Source of the DNA: Patella vulgata
Taxonomy: Eukaryota; Mollusca; Gastropoda; Patellidae
DNA length: 64,000 bases
Reading direction: 5' to 3'
NCBI RefSeq assembly: GCF_932274485.2
Contig: NC_065882.2
Span: 17,033,390 to 17,097,389 of the forward strand
Shown here piece after piece: positions 43,221 to 54,300 of the stretch (positions are counted from its first letter, which is position 1; each line of letters opens with the position of its first letter). The translations under genes were made by a program, and so were the position numbers. Under the pieces are notes generated by a model. The model saw only the letters and a program-made list of their open reading frames with translations. It made no database searches and was not told the origin of the DNA.

Positions 43221-44147
43221 GTTTGTTGACCCCAACTCTCACAATAGCAAAACTGTAGCTACACCAGGTTATTGGTTGTTTAGAATACGAGAACTCACTC
43301 TCCAGGTGTTTATCAACACCTTTTCCCAAATTATGTCCCCGGCGCCTTGCCTTCTGTATCAAGTCAAGAACAAAACAGAATTCACTCGTCTGGCACGATG
43401 TTACAGTTGCATGTTTGATGTTTTTCAATGCCAGCCGTGCGACTTACACTAAATTCCATGTTATCTGAATAAATAATTTCTGTTCACCCACGACCTTTTC
43501 TTGACTTCATTCCTGTGCTTTGTCAAAAACTCCTTGACTCAATTGTCTTGAAGCATTTATATATTTCAGTTCTGTATCCGCTGTTATTTCCGAACGGTGA
43601 ACGTTAAATAAACTATAAGTGCTATAAAGGGTGGAGATGCAATAACAATATTAATACACCAAATTAAACCAGAAAAAAAAAGATATTCGTTTGTTTCGTA
43701 CAAATTGTGAGAAAATCCAATGAAATGCTATATTTGGGGCAGCAGACGTCTCATATTTTTTAAGAACTTAAACACACAAAGAATGTATAACAATACCACC
43801 AATTTAAATTGTAGACCAATATTATTCCTTTCGTTGTTCTAATTACCACGCGGACCTCCCATCTGGGTTACACATACAGATTATGTTATGTCGTGTAGTA
43901 CGGTCTAAACATACTTATTATCTTAAAACATTTGAAGTTAATTTTAAAATATTTACTCACAGACTTTAATAATAGTAGCTATAAAACACATACCCAGTTT
44001 TGGATGACCTTGAAAGGTTCAAGTTGACCCAATAAGAGTAATACTTTTTTGGAAATCAAGCTGATGGATTTATAATTTTGCCAAGGAAGCGCCATTTTAT
44101 GTATTATGTAAGAGGTTCAAATATTGTTGTGGCATTGTATGTTAAAG
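43221..44147. other. No gene assigned
   Basis: Opposing 77-79-residue frames overlap at 43195-43452. The minus-strand one has charged runs (QKARRRGHNLGKGVDKH) but no family I recognise. The remainder is featureless. Confidence 0.4.
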
Positions 44148-44149
44148 CG

Positions 44150-44345
44150 AGGGGTTAGATGGCCGAATAGTTAGCGCGTGTTTGTTGTATCATAAGGTCT
44201 ATCATTAAGTCAACTGGCATGGTTTCGATTCCTCGGTTGTACGTGACAAGGACTAGGGTCGCCTGTCCAGCCTCGTGGGCTTTCTCCAGTTCCCTCGGTT
44301 TCCTCCTACTGCTAAAGACCCTCAGCTTCACAATTTAATAAAACT
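44150..44345 (+). mobile_element. SINE-V, 3'-truncated
   Basis: GGGGTTAGATGGCCGAATAG (A box), ATGGTTTCGATTCCTCGG (B box), TGTACGTGACAAGGACTAGG, GGGCTTTCTCCAGTTCCCTC, TACTGCTAAAGACCCTCAGC; stops before the 3' end. Confidence 0.8.
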
Positions 44346-44554
44346 AAAATGTCCCCAGACTGATTAGTTTATTTTTCTCGATTCAATGAAACTAAAATGT
44401 CCTCAGATTTATTATATAACATTTTATTAAGAAAACAAAGCCAAAATATTACAGGTAGATATTCCCCTGACTTAAGGATTCAGTCGGATAAAAAAAGATT
44501 TTAACCAACACTTATAGATGGCACAGGATCGTTTATGTCGTCAGCAGGGAATGG

Positions 44555-44636
44555 TTCTCTTAGGGCTAGATTGTATGTTAGAGTTAGGGTAAGCGTTAGG
44601 GCTAGATCCAGGGTTAGGATTAGGGTTGGGATAGCG
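44555..44636 (+). repeat. Degenerate telomere-like TTAGGG array
   Basis: Irregular units TTAGGGCTAGA, TTAGAGTTAGGGTAAGCG, TTAGGGCTAGATCC, GGGTTAGGATTAGGGTTGGG. About seven partial TTAGGG units. Confidence 0.6.
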
Positions 44637-44639
44637 CTA

Positions 44640-46615
44640 GCTCTGTTTACATCTCGTGACCATTGACCAAACTTGAAGTTGGCCGTAAGAAATATCCTCT
44701 TAGATATTCACGTTTCGCGGTATTATGCCTTTGTCCATGGAGGGACAGGCAGGGGGAACTTGACTGTCTTTCAAGACACGTCATTTTGGCGTATATGGGT
44801 AACTGGCGGTCACTTTGCTAAAACCCAGAAATTGAGGTTTAATACAACATAATATGACATACCAAATATATGCACTATACGTTTAAGTTTAATTCTAGGT
44901 TCCCACTATCGTGGTTTTAATGATGGAGTAATTGTGGTGATCCTATCAAATCAGGTCTTATTATAAATTAAGGTCAGTCGTACCGGACGTATCTGCATGT
45001 ACCAGATTGTGGACTCAACAGGAACAATCCTATCGTAACGCATTGCACGACAGTGGAAACTTAGCATTACCGATTTAATGATAATCAGATGTACACGATT
45101 TTGACAGGAAATTTTAATCAGGCAAACAAAAATCGTGACCATGAGATGTCAAAATATCAAAAAGGAAACATTTTCGTCACATATATTATTCGTTTATTTT
45201 TTGTCAATACCCGAAATCATGTTGACCTTGTTTAAAACGGAACTTTCCGCGCATACCTGGAAGCGAACTCATTAATAGCCTCATGAAAATTAACAGTACG
45301 TGACAAGCTATTTTCAATGCTTAAAATTGCGAGACCGACGACCGAATGGGTAATAAGCTTATCCCGGACATATTAGTGACGAATCACGCTGTCATTGGTC
45401 AGCAAAGGTCCGCAATTGGCAAAAATATCGAAAAACATCGCGATTTTTAGCGCTTAACGAAACGAAGACTGAAGTAAAAGTTTATTTTTCATTTCAATTT
45501 TAATGATCGGATAACAGCTACACAAGCGATCGATAATCGCATGCATGATTACACTGGCGCGCTCACCATATTGTAGCGTTCTCCAGGCCCGGACTAGGCC
45601 CTGATTACCAGTCGGGGCCCTGATACCTGACGGTGGCGAAAGCCTCAAATGGAACTAGGACGGACCGGGGTCCCACGGCGTGAAGGTCCGGGCATGTGGT
45701 TTATAATTTTAAATTCAACAATTTTTTCAAAACAAGTGGACTGACAGAATCCGATTCCAGACCTACAAACGGCTCTAGGTATACACATATTCAGAAAAGT
45801 CATTGGTTTTCTTCTACTTTACGATCAAGAAACAGTATATTTTCTTCATTAATTTATACCAACAAATTTTTTTAAAACATTATTCGGCATACCTCCGGGC
45901 CCCTCTAGACTCAGGGCCCCTGGATAAGTGCCCCCCCCCCCTCTCTTCAAACGGGCTTTAGGTGAATGGCCCTTGGGTCTCTTGTTTTATTTGACGTCAA
46001 AACCATTTCAAAAGAAAACATGTTATAGGACCTACTAAATATATAAGATCTGCTAGGTAAACATTTCTTCGCTTGTCAATCTTAATATTTCATACATTTT
46101 TCGCATTCTTGGATCAATTTATAAATTTTTGTCGGTCTACATTGATCAGTGAAATTAAAGTTATTTACAATTGTATTTCCTTTCTATGGGTTTAATAGGT
46201 TACACCAATTGACTTATCACTATGTAGTCTGTAGAGAGATGTATTGAATTATGATATAGACAGTAGTCGTACAACCCATACTGAGCGGAAATAAGAAAAA
46301 TGACAAGAGATCAAATTCGTCAGTAAAATATAGTTACTGTAGATAAATGCTGAAATAACTTTATTTTAGTATAGGTATGTCGTGTTGCCAGTATTATAAA
46401 CTCAGATGTAGAGTTTGTTTTGCAGGAGGGACTAAGCGTAAAGGATAGATATATTTAACAGGCTCGTGGAGGTACACCCTCCCCCTATATTTCTAATTTG
46501 CACCTTCCTAGTTCATTAAAATCTTGGACTTCTCATTCACTATGTTTAGGCAATAGCGTACTTTTAGTTTACAATCATATAACGGTGTGTAGGGGGTCGG
46601 TGTTGGTCTATGGGG
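44640..46615. other. No gene assigned
   Basis: A poly-C tract lies at about 45932-45943, and G/C-rich fragments that look like worn SINE pieces near 45580-45700. No open frame of interest. Confidence 0.4.
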
Positions 46616-46625
46616 TGTGGGTGTT

Positions 46626-46938
46626 GGGGTGGTCACGGTGGCTAAGTAGGTAAGACGCTGGCTCGTTAGCCTGGAGGTCGCGGGTTCGATCCTGGTATTG
46701 GCCGAGAAGGTTCATCGGGATTTTCCGGCGTGGTTTCCCCTTGTCAGTGGTGCAGGGCGGAGGGCCTGACAAGGAAAGCTGTCTAGTCGTTCGGATAGGA
46801 CGAGAAACCCAGGTCCCGTGTACACATTGGCGTGCACGTAAAAGATCCCTTGGCAGTTGGCGTATACCTGTCTTCATTAACCCAGTCGGGGCAGAACAGT
46901 GGGACGTTAAACCCCATTCCATTTCATTTCATTTCATT
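46626..46938 (+). mobile_element. SINE-A, full-length reference copy
   Basis: tRNA-like head GGTCACGGTGGCTAAGTAGG, B box GCGGGTTCGATCCTGG; body GGTTCATCGGGATTTTCCGG, GTGGTTTCCCCTTGTCAGTG, GTCGTTCGGATAGGACGAG, GTGCACGTAAAAGATCCC; 3' end AACAGTGGGACGTTAAACCC followed by (ATTTC)n. The part between CTTGGCAGTTGG and CGTATACCTG is deleted. Confidence 0.92.
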
Positions 46939-47150
46939 TTTGTATTATCCGGACTTCCTAGTCCACACACCCGCTGTATCCACCCTTGCTCTGTGAAAAA
47001 AACTTAGGGTTGTTTTACTAAAATATATTTTTAATATATGGTTATAATTACAACAGACGTACAAAAAAGATGCTGGACACCACTACGCTACGGAAGCATT
47101 TTTTCTATTTAAATTGTTGACATTTCAAAACGTCTCTCTCTGTGGAAGTG

Positions 47151-47431
47151 GCCCCACCCATCACAATAATTACAAAACAACATATAGACGGTTACACATG
47201 AAAAATAACCAGATAAAAATAATAACACATTGCTGCATAACTGGCAAAATATCATTAGCTAATTGTTATAAATTTACACTAATGAAATGAAAGTGGCCCC
47301 ACCCATCACAATAATTACTAAACAACACATAGACGGTTACACATGAAAAATAACCATAGAAAAATAATAACACGTTGCTGCATAACTGGTAAAATATGAT
47401 TTGCTAATTGTTATAAATCTACAGAGATGAA
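47151..47431 (+). repeat. Tandem duplication, two ~141-bp units
   Basis: Both units start GTGGCCCCACCCATCACAAT (47150 and 47291 region) and contain TAGACGGTTACACATGAAAA and GCTGCATAACTGG. I see about a dozen differences between them. Confidence 0.85.
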
Positions 47432-47489
47432 ATGGGGTTACTATAAGCAATAGAAAATGCAAGCCTCTTTCTTGCATTATCACCCTTGT

Positions 47490-47703
47490 GCACGCGGTTG
47501 ACCCACTTTTACTTGATATCACTTCTCATTCATTTGAATTTTTGGGAATATATGTTATACATGTAAATTATCACACACCTAGGGTTGAGTTTTACCTGTG
47601 ACAAGTGTTGTGCACGTGACAGACCTGCTTTTACTAAAACACTTGATATCACTTCTCATTCATTTGAATTTTTTTGGAATATTTGTTATACATGTAGATT
47701 ATC
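47490..47703 (+). repeat. Second local duplication, ~130-bp offset
   Basis: ACTTGATATCACTTCTCATT followed by CATTTGAATTTTT and GTTATACATGTA occurs at about 47512 and again at 47641, each preceded by a GTGCACG-containing stretch. Confidence 0.8.
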
Positions 47704-47885
47704 GGGCATTTGGAGTATTTTACCTACCTATTCAAAACCTATTACGGTAAATGGTTCGTTGGTAAGATCAAGATCTTTGGGTATGTTTTATATACAACCT
47801 AAAATTGTTACCTGTTTTATTGTAAGGAAAATCTAAATAATACTTTACTATTTACAGGTGGAACGTGTAGATTCACCTTCAATAA

Positions 47886-48060
47886 TCAAATACAGGCATG
47901 GCTTAGATTAGGAACACGCCGCTCAAATGTTTCGTCATAGTACTTGAATGGTAAATCTAGATGGTTTCCGTTTAACCCAACTGTTTCATAGAAAGGTATT
48001 GTATGGTCGTGGTATGATTGTTGTATTACTACCAGAATGGTTTTAATGTAGTCCAACACC
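47886..48060 (-). CDS. Possible terminal exon of an unidentified minus-strand gene
   Basis: A minus-strand frame follows a good acceptor (TATCTTTTAG, 48061-48070), phase 2, and runs 57 codons to a stop: VLDYIKTILVVIQQSYHDHT, later GNHLDLPFKYYDE. Composition looks protein-like and it is not SINE sequence. I do not recognise the family, and found no partner exon upstream on that strand. It could be chance. Confidence 0.25.
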
Positions 48061-48434
48061 CTAAAAGATACAATCATATAATATTTGGTTTACTATAACT
48101 AATAGTATACATATTATGATGTTGTGTTGTTTAGTATAACGTAGTTTTAGAGACGTCAGAATGGCGAGGCTATCCGATACAGAAAATGATACGAATTCTT
48201 ACCGAGAAAAGTAAAATTGACGATGATATCATATCGCATTGATCAGGGGCAGATCCAGCCTTTCCGGAAAGGATTGTGATCCTTGCTAGTGCAGCCTTTG
48301 GCTTGGTCTTATGGCATAATAAAGGTTCGGCGGGAGGTTGGGGTGGGGGGACTCTGTAAGCTCTGTACTTTTATACTTTTAAGCGTTTGTCGGTCATATT
48401 TGATTGATTAAAGAAAGAGTAGACGGACTTTATT

Positions 48435-48460
48435 TCTGTAAAAAAAAAAAAAAAAAAAAG
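48435..48460. repeat. Poly-A tract
   Basis: About 20 A interrupted once, followed by a short SINE-A-like fragment (CATAGCACTGCGCATGACGT at 48493-48512). Confidence 0.7.
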
Positions 48461-48865
48461 AAAAAATAAGCCACTGCCCTCCATAGCACTGCGCATGACG
48501 TATTGTCCTCCTTCATTTCATTTAAAGCCACCTTCTTTACTCCACCACTTCTTTTATACGATATCACTCTAGTTTGAAGCGGACGTAAAGTTCCAGTAGA
48601 GGACAAAGAAGAAGAAGAAACACCGCCACTTTAAATGACTAATAATGAAATATAGTTTAAAGTTGTAAATGATACTGAATTGTGAATGTAACAATATGGT
48701 GGTTTGTAGTTTGTTCACGTGTAAACATTGAGTACATCTTTACCCCTGTTGTTTAAACTGTCACTTCAATCTCCTGATCATCTTCTTGTGTTACATACAA
48801 GTACACATGGTTTGGTCATGTTTGTCTTTCACCTACTATTGCTTTACATGGGCTCGACCCACTAT

Positions 48866-48867
<2 letters not shown>

Positions 48868-48905
<38 letters not shown>

Positions 48906-49470
48906 GAGAGAGAGTAGGTAATTTCGGAACTAACATAATATGGTACAATTTCATTTTAATAATTCTCTTGCGCGTAGGGGTCTTTAGCAGTGAGAGGAAA
49001 CCGGGGGACCCACGAGGTTAGACAGGCAACCGTACAAGTAACCTTGTGAGCTTACAATCTGATTATACAACACACATTCTGTTTCGTTTCGTTTTTTATT
49101 GTTAAAAAGTTCGTTTTATTTATCTGTACTACACTAGAATCTGGAAGAGTTGTTATATAACCTGCGTTCTGGATGGCGTGAGGAATAAGCCAATGAAACC
49201 ATCTGTTACGGCGACTTCTTGGCGTGCGATGTATGGAACTGTGGGTAAACCACTAGAAACGTCAACGCTGATTGATTATTCAATGTCTTTACGTCAAAGG
49301 GTCAAAAGCCGTTCGTAGGACCTCTGACGCGACCTTTTACTACAACCGGTCAGATCTTCATGTAGTGTAGGCCATCGAAAGTATAAAAAAAAACGAAACG
49401 AAATATAAATCTGTATTTTAATCAGATTGGTGATCTACGCACATGCGTTAAACCATTCGGTCACCCCCCC
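48868..49470 (-). mobile_element. SINE-V interrupted by a family-F MITE
   Basis: Minus orientation. (AG)n tail at 48868-48915, then AATTTCGGAACTAACATAAT, CTCTTGCGCGTAGGGGTCTT, GAGGAAACCGGGGGACCC to 49054. The head resumes after the MITE (ACGCACATGCGTTAAACC, ATTCGGTCACCCC). Confidence 0.8.
49055..49429. mobile_element. Family F foldback MITE, 375 bp
   Basis: CAATCTGATTATACAACACA ... TTTAATCAGATTG. Interior GGAAGAGTTGTTATATAAC, AAGCCAATGAAACCATCTG, CAGATCTTCATGTAGTGTAG. Target duplication eroded (GTGAGCTTA against GTGATCTAC). Confidence 0.85.
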
Positions 49471-49492
49471 CCCCCCCACCACCACCACCACC
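49466..49492. repeat. Poly-C / (CCA)n tract
   Basis: About 14 C followed by ACCACCACCACCACCAC. Confidence 0.8.
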
Positions 49493-49879
49493 ACTCTGTG
49501 CTAATGGTGGTGGTCGTAGTAGGGATCTAACAAGCCGCAATCTATTTTTTATTTTGGCAAGTGACCATTTGCCCCGAGGTAACGTTCTAACCAGCAGCAA
49601 TTTTACTTCCGAAATTGACCCCTAAAATATAAATGCCAGCAAGCACGCCGAATACCATTATTAATATTAAAATGACCAATAAATTTCGTACATATTTTGT
49701 TATTTTGACACACCGGTACCATATAATATACATAGGTACGTTATCTATATAGAATATATGTTAGTATATTAATATATAGACAACCATTATCTATATATGC
49801 TTGTAGACAGATAACACTTCAAACATAATTATCTTTCTTTCCCTTATATCTCACTCTCTGTTAAAAAAAAGGGGGTCAT

Positions 49880-50150
49880 GGTATTTGTGTCGTGTGAAAA
49901 GGGAATTGGGGTCCGTGTCACAAGGCTCCTGTAAAATTGTGTGGACTGAACGGAACGTTCACGGAAAAGAACCATTGGCTTTTGCGGTGCTGGTAAGGAA
50001 AGTTTTGCCAAGTCATTCGGATAGGATAAAAAAAGAAGTCTACTCGTATACACTCTAGGGTGAATCCTTGACAGACAAAAATCGACGAAGAGTAGGCTGA
50101 AACGCCACAGCCTGGCCAAAATCCCCCCTAGCATTACACGCGCAACCATA
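49880..50150 (+). mobile_element. Very degenerate SINE-A
   Basis: AAGTCATTCGGATAGGATAA, GACGAAGAGTAGGCTGAAAC, CCACAGCCTGGCCAAAATCC correspond to the body blocks in order; head and tail unreadable. Confidence 0.45.
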
Positions 50151-50159
50151 GAGAACGGC

Positions 50160-51265
50160 TAATAGATAAATAGCCAGTGTATCTATAGTTAGTTGGATGG
50201 AAAGCACACCTGAGGTCGGAAAGGCCGCTGCTTTTGCAAATTATACCCTTAACATTGCGATCGTAATTTATGCAAATAAAATGGAGGATTTCCTTCATTT
50301 CATCGCTAATATTTCATACACATCATTTAGATTGCATTCAGGTGCACTCGGTAATCTTCTCATCAGCGTCACCGAGTGAATGGAGGTACACCGTGTCAGG
50401 CTGTAATGAAATGAAATACAAATATGGAAACCAACAAAAAGACTTAAAAAAAAAGCGTGTAGTTTTATTCCAAACGTGCGTAATAAAGAGTATATGTAAT
50501 GCTGTCAAGGAACCCCACTTCAAGTGCAATGCAATAAAACCCGGTCTATAGGCAGATTAAACATTTCAATTCAAAAGCTTTTAATGCATTCTATGCAATT
50601 TCTTGCCTTGGACTTCGAGGTCTGTTTGTCATTTTAATCCAAGCTGAATAAAAAGATTTTTTTTGTGGTCTTTTGTATAGTAGAAATTATAGAACATTTT
50701 CTAACAGGCTATGTAAAAATATACAAATGTACAAACACACTGTACTCAATCGCTGATATATACTGGTCCACGGTCCGCCCATTGTCAGGTATATAGCAGA
50801 CGATATCTACATACATATATACATTTACCCATATACGTTCACGCTTGGTCGGTCCATTATTAGACTTTTTACCATCACGTGTTGGAGGTGGCCATTTGAA
50901 TAGAGATTCTAATATCAAAATGTCGTTTTGAAAAAACAATTTGACTGAACATAAAACGTTTTTTGCTGAATTTTGAGTGCATGAATACTATTCTAACACG
51001 GAACTCGATAACGATGGTGAATAACGAAATGTGTGGAGTACTGGAGTGTATTAACTCGTGATATATGGTTTAAAAAAATTGTGGGGGTGTTATAGTATAT
51101 CCCGGTTCCAAAAACACAAGGTGGTATTAATGAATCATTATCGTTCACGAGTGGGCAAGGAAAAAAACAAACCAAACGCTTGTAATTTTGAGTCATTGTG
51201 AGGAAATCGGCTCTTGTATTTGTGAACTTATATTTTTTCCGCTGAAAAACGGCTTTAATTGGATG
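50160..51265. other. No gene assigned
   Basis: Upstream region of the TINAG-like gene. The 125-residue minus-strand frame at 50993-51370 runs through the promoter and has no family resemblance. Confidence 0.45.
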
Positions 51266-51270
51266 TATTG

Positions 51271-51280
51271 TATATAAATT
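51271..51280 (+). promoter_or_regulatory. TATA box of the TINAG-like gene
   Basis: TATATAAATT 106 bases before the ATG at 51386, placing the start of transcription near 51300. Suitable position and sequence; function inferred. Confidence 0.55.
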
Positions 51281-51385
51281 ACGCTGAGTTGAAAATCTAC
51301 ATACATGCGGGTGTCCGTTGTGGAACCATGCGAATTCAACCCTGTTAAGTTGTATGTGCTTACTCAGCATATAACGTGAACTAAG

Positions 51386-51710
51386 ATGGGAAAAATACGG
51401 ACCATTCTGATATGTAGTATAGTTTTAGTAGTAATTTTACCTTTAAGTGGCGGAAATTTTTTGGAATGGGGACCGGATTTAGAGGGACCCTGGTGCGCTA
51501 CTAGACCCGTAGAACAATGTTGTCCCGGACGGGATGATAAATGTACTGTACCTATATTGGGAACTGTGTGTTACTGTGATATATTTTGTAATGAAACTGC
51601 CGAGGATTGTTGCCCGGATTTCTGGAATCTATGTTTGGGTGTAACTCGCCCGACACCCTGGCCAGTAACTACTTTAGCTACAACTAGCAGACCACCAGTA
51701 AATGTTTTAG
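51386..51710 (+). CDS. Tubulointerstitial nephritis antigen-like secreted protein, first exon (partial)
   Basis: Seen: ATG at 51386, then a hydrophobic signal peptide (ILICSIVLVVILPLSG, ending near residue 22). A ten-cysteine somatomedin-B-like block follows: WCATRPVEQCCPGRDDKC, GTVCYCDIFCNETAEDCC and PDFWNLCLGV. A Thr/Pro-rich linker (TPWPVTTLATTSRPPV) precedes a donor GTGAGT at 51711, phase 1. The cysteine block closely follows TINAG/TINAGL1 (..CYCDLFCNRTVSDCCPDFW..). Known: TINAG proteins are basement-membrane glycoproteins with a C-terminal papain-like domain that has lost its catalytic Cys. Those downstream domains are not found here, so the next intron is either over 12 kb or the gene differs. 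An N-glycosylation site (NET) is visible. Confidence 0.8.
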
Positions 51711-51746
51711 GTGAGTAGAAATAATCATCTTAACTCCTATCTACTG

Positions 51747-51748
<2 letters not shown>

Positions 51749-51792
<44 letters not shown>

Positions 51793-51875
51793 GGGGTTTA
51801 ACGTCCACTCGACACAAACTAGGTCATTTCGGGACTAACACATGGTTCAATTTTATTTCAATAATTCGCTATGCG
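51749..51875 (-). mobile_element. SINE-V fragment next to the TINAG-like donor
   Basis: (AG)n tail then AAATGGGGTTTAACGTCCAC, GACACAAACTAGGTCATTTC, GGGACTAACACATGG, TTTCAATAATTCGC; the rest is missing. Begins 38 bases after the splice donor. Confidence 0.85.
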
Positions 51876-52025
51876 GAAAATTTTGTTTGCCCAGACAGCT
51901 GCGTTTCCGCATAGTCTTCATAATTCCAACTGTAAATGAGTCTTTAACGTGCACGTCGGGTTTTCTCCAAAGCTAACCCAGGACCATTCGTGTCATAACA
52001 ACAGAGCTAGCGTGGCTCCTTATAG
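51876..52025 (-). mobile_element. SINE-A fragment
   Basis: AATTTTGTTTGCCCAGACAG, TAATTCCAACTGTAAATGAG, TTTAACGTGCACGTCGGG and head remnant ACAACAGAGCTAGCGTGGCT, heavily shortened. Confidence 0.55.
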
Positions 52026-54190
52026 AGCTGCCCCCGTAACTTTCGGGCAATCTGACTTTTCGGGCAGACGGGTAGAGTGAAAACAAAAATTGTTATTTCA
52101 TCTAGTTGGCAAAATAGAGTGCCCGATATCCGATAAAACACGAATTTTTACTGAATTGACTATGGATTAAAACTTTTTGTCTGTGCGACATTGTTCGGGT
52201 ATCGACTATTATTTGTGAATGCAGCTTAACAGTCTGACTGGATGGTTATAATCCAGGTCGGCATAAAGAGAGTGGGGTTTCGGTTACAAAGCGATTGAAA
52301 TTTTTGATGCTGCGTAATTCACGGGCTATAGAATAACAGAAAAAATCATTTGCGGCGGTTAAATTTTCAAATTTTTTTTGAGGAGCGCAACGCCACCATA
52401 CCCCGCGACGATTGATTGGTTTGGGATTTGGGGTTCGGGTAAGGCTGCTATATCCACTGACTGGAATAGCAGAAAAGTGCGTTTGCGGCTGTCAACTTTT
52501 CCAAATTTTCTTTGTGTGGATGTGGGAGCGGCCTACACCGCCGTTTGTGACCCCAAATTTCAGGTTCCGCCCCGCCTCAAATAACATTCATTGAGTCTGT
52601 ATGCCTCTATGCATCACTGGATTATTTTATGTATAAATTTATCTGATACGTCTAGATATATTAATTATCTTGGTAAGAGGACACCGGTGACTATTTATCA
52701 TATCACAACCTGCATAGATATTTGCATTTCAATATCCCCTATATATTTTATTTTTACACAATGTGACGGCTGAAGGAGCATAAAGGGTCTGACTATTCAT
52801 TATATTCGTGAAAACCAGTTACGTGTTACAACTGTCTTAATGCTAGGTTCCCACTATCACGATTCGCGGTGACAAGGAAAATTTCGGGCAATTAGCCTCT
52901 GCACTCCCCCCCCCCCCAATTTGAGGTTGGCCCCCTGTGCATATGATACGAGTATCATACTAGATTGATCCTACCCTGAATATAGACAAAGTTAAATTGC
53001 CGAATGATCGATATCTGTGACATGATCAAGAGTAACGAGATATTTTGTTCTGAAGACGTGGTGTTATCTTTATAGGATATGTATTAAACTAAAACCACTT
53101 CTAAACACGGATGAATGTTTCAACTGTGATTCTGCTTCTTGAGCTCATTTGCTCCGAGTTTACATGCCGAAGCAGTTACTGACCACGAGGCAATTTATGA
53201 CTCATTCTTGGAGAGCATGCATCGAACTATTTGGCTTTTCTGTCTCAATGGGACACTATTCTTCATTCTGAAGAGCATTTGGGCAATTTGATAAAGAACA
53301 AATCATTGTTTTAAAAAAACGTGCAATAGGCCTACTTATCGTCCAGCTAGCCATCTAATAGTGAAATGGCATAAGAGTAGTGTTATCATTTCTAAGATAG
53401 ACCCTTATACTCAATGGAAAGCAACACGTATTTATTTTCGCGCCGTATTTTCGTAGGCTTATCTTAACTACTGAGGTAGCGGCATCATCAAATGTGCACA
53501 CACACTACAGTTTAATTCTTTCTTCTCTTCTACTCAACCAATTTAACAGCCATATTGGGTTGTTTAATGCAGGTGTGTTTGATTGTGTTCGCCATGTTCT
53601 AATGTTAGAGGGGAGGGGAGTTGAAACACATAAAGAACATACTGTAAACTGTTTTCTTTAAGCTAGAGATACTCTTTGATGGTTGGAGATGCTAATCTTA
53701 CAACAAACTTTATGTTACTCTGTGTATTGACACTCGGACTGTCATCTCGAGCTATAAGCTTCATCATATAGATATATGTGTCAGTCAAATTCACACAAAA
53801 ATACTTAACTCTCGTGTCTTTTACATACACAATTATATATTAGCTCTAACGGGTGTGGCATTAAGGTACACGAAATACGATCGAAATAGAAAACAAAGGA
53901 AACAGTCCTGAAAATTGATATCAATTCATCTAATCTGTAATTATAAAGTTTCCTGCTGAAGTTGGTCGATTGCTTGTTGTTCTTGTGGTTGGGGCTTATA
54001 ACTTGATTCGCGTTGTGCTGCATCAATATACTATGTGTTATATGACTGAGAATTTGAATAGCAATATCCATTTTAAAGGCAACTTCGTCCCACTCCCCCG
54101 CCCCGGTCGTTATTTTTGGTTTGTTTTTCTTTTGACAAATTACGTTTTGAAGAAACGAAGTATTGCGTAGAACTTACTAAAACAACCTCT
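52026..54190. other. No gene assigned; probable intron of the TINAG-like gene
   Basis: A degenerate ~130-bp duplication is suggested by two GGAATAGCAGAAAAG / AGAATAACAGAAAAA contexts near 52330 and 52465 with nearby TTTTCAAATTTT/TTTTCCAAATTTT. A poly-C tract lies at about 52908-52919. No exon recognised. Confidence 0.35.
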
Positions 54191-54300
54191 AGGGAACCTC
54201 TATGTGAGTCTCTAATGAGAGGGCGTGTTATGACACTTGACTCACGACTAGAACGTACAGTCGAGTCTGAAACCCGACGTGGGCCAAGAAGGTACTTGGC
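54190..54300 (+). mobile_element. Degenerate tRNA-derived SINE head
   Basis: GTGAGTCTCTAATGAGAGGG, CAGTCGAGTCTGAAACCCGA, GTGGGCCAAGAAGGTACTTG follow the order A box, B box, SINE-A body start. Confidence 0.4.

Noticed and set aside
43195-43452. Opposing 77- and 79-codon frames
   Set aside because: They overlap each other and neither resembles a known family; I considered a transposase relic but found no catalytic motif.
46626-46700. tRNA gene suggested by A- and B-box sequence
   Set aside because: It is the head of a SINE; the acceptor stem does not close and the SINE body follows directly. The same applies to the other tRNA-like heads listed.
48162-48212. Mini-exon ATGGCGAGGCTATCC... ending at a GTAAAA donor
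   Set aside because: Good start context, but no downstream exon and a weak donor; chance is likelier.
50993-51370. 125-codon minus-strand frame
   Set aside because: It crosses the TATA box and 5' UTR of the TINAG-like gene and shows no family motif or splice sites.
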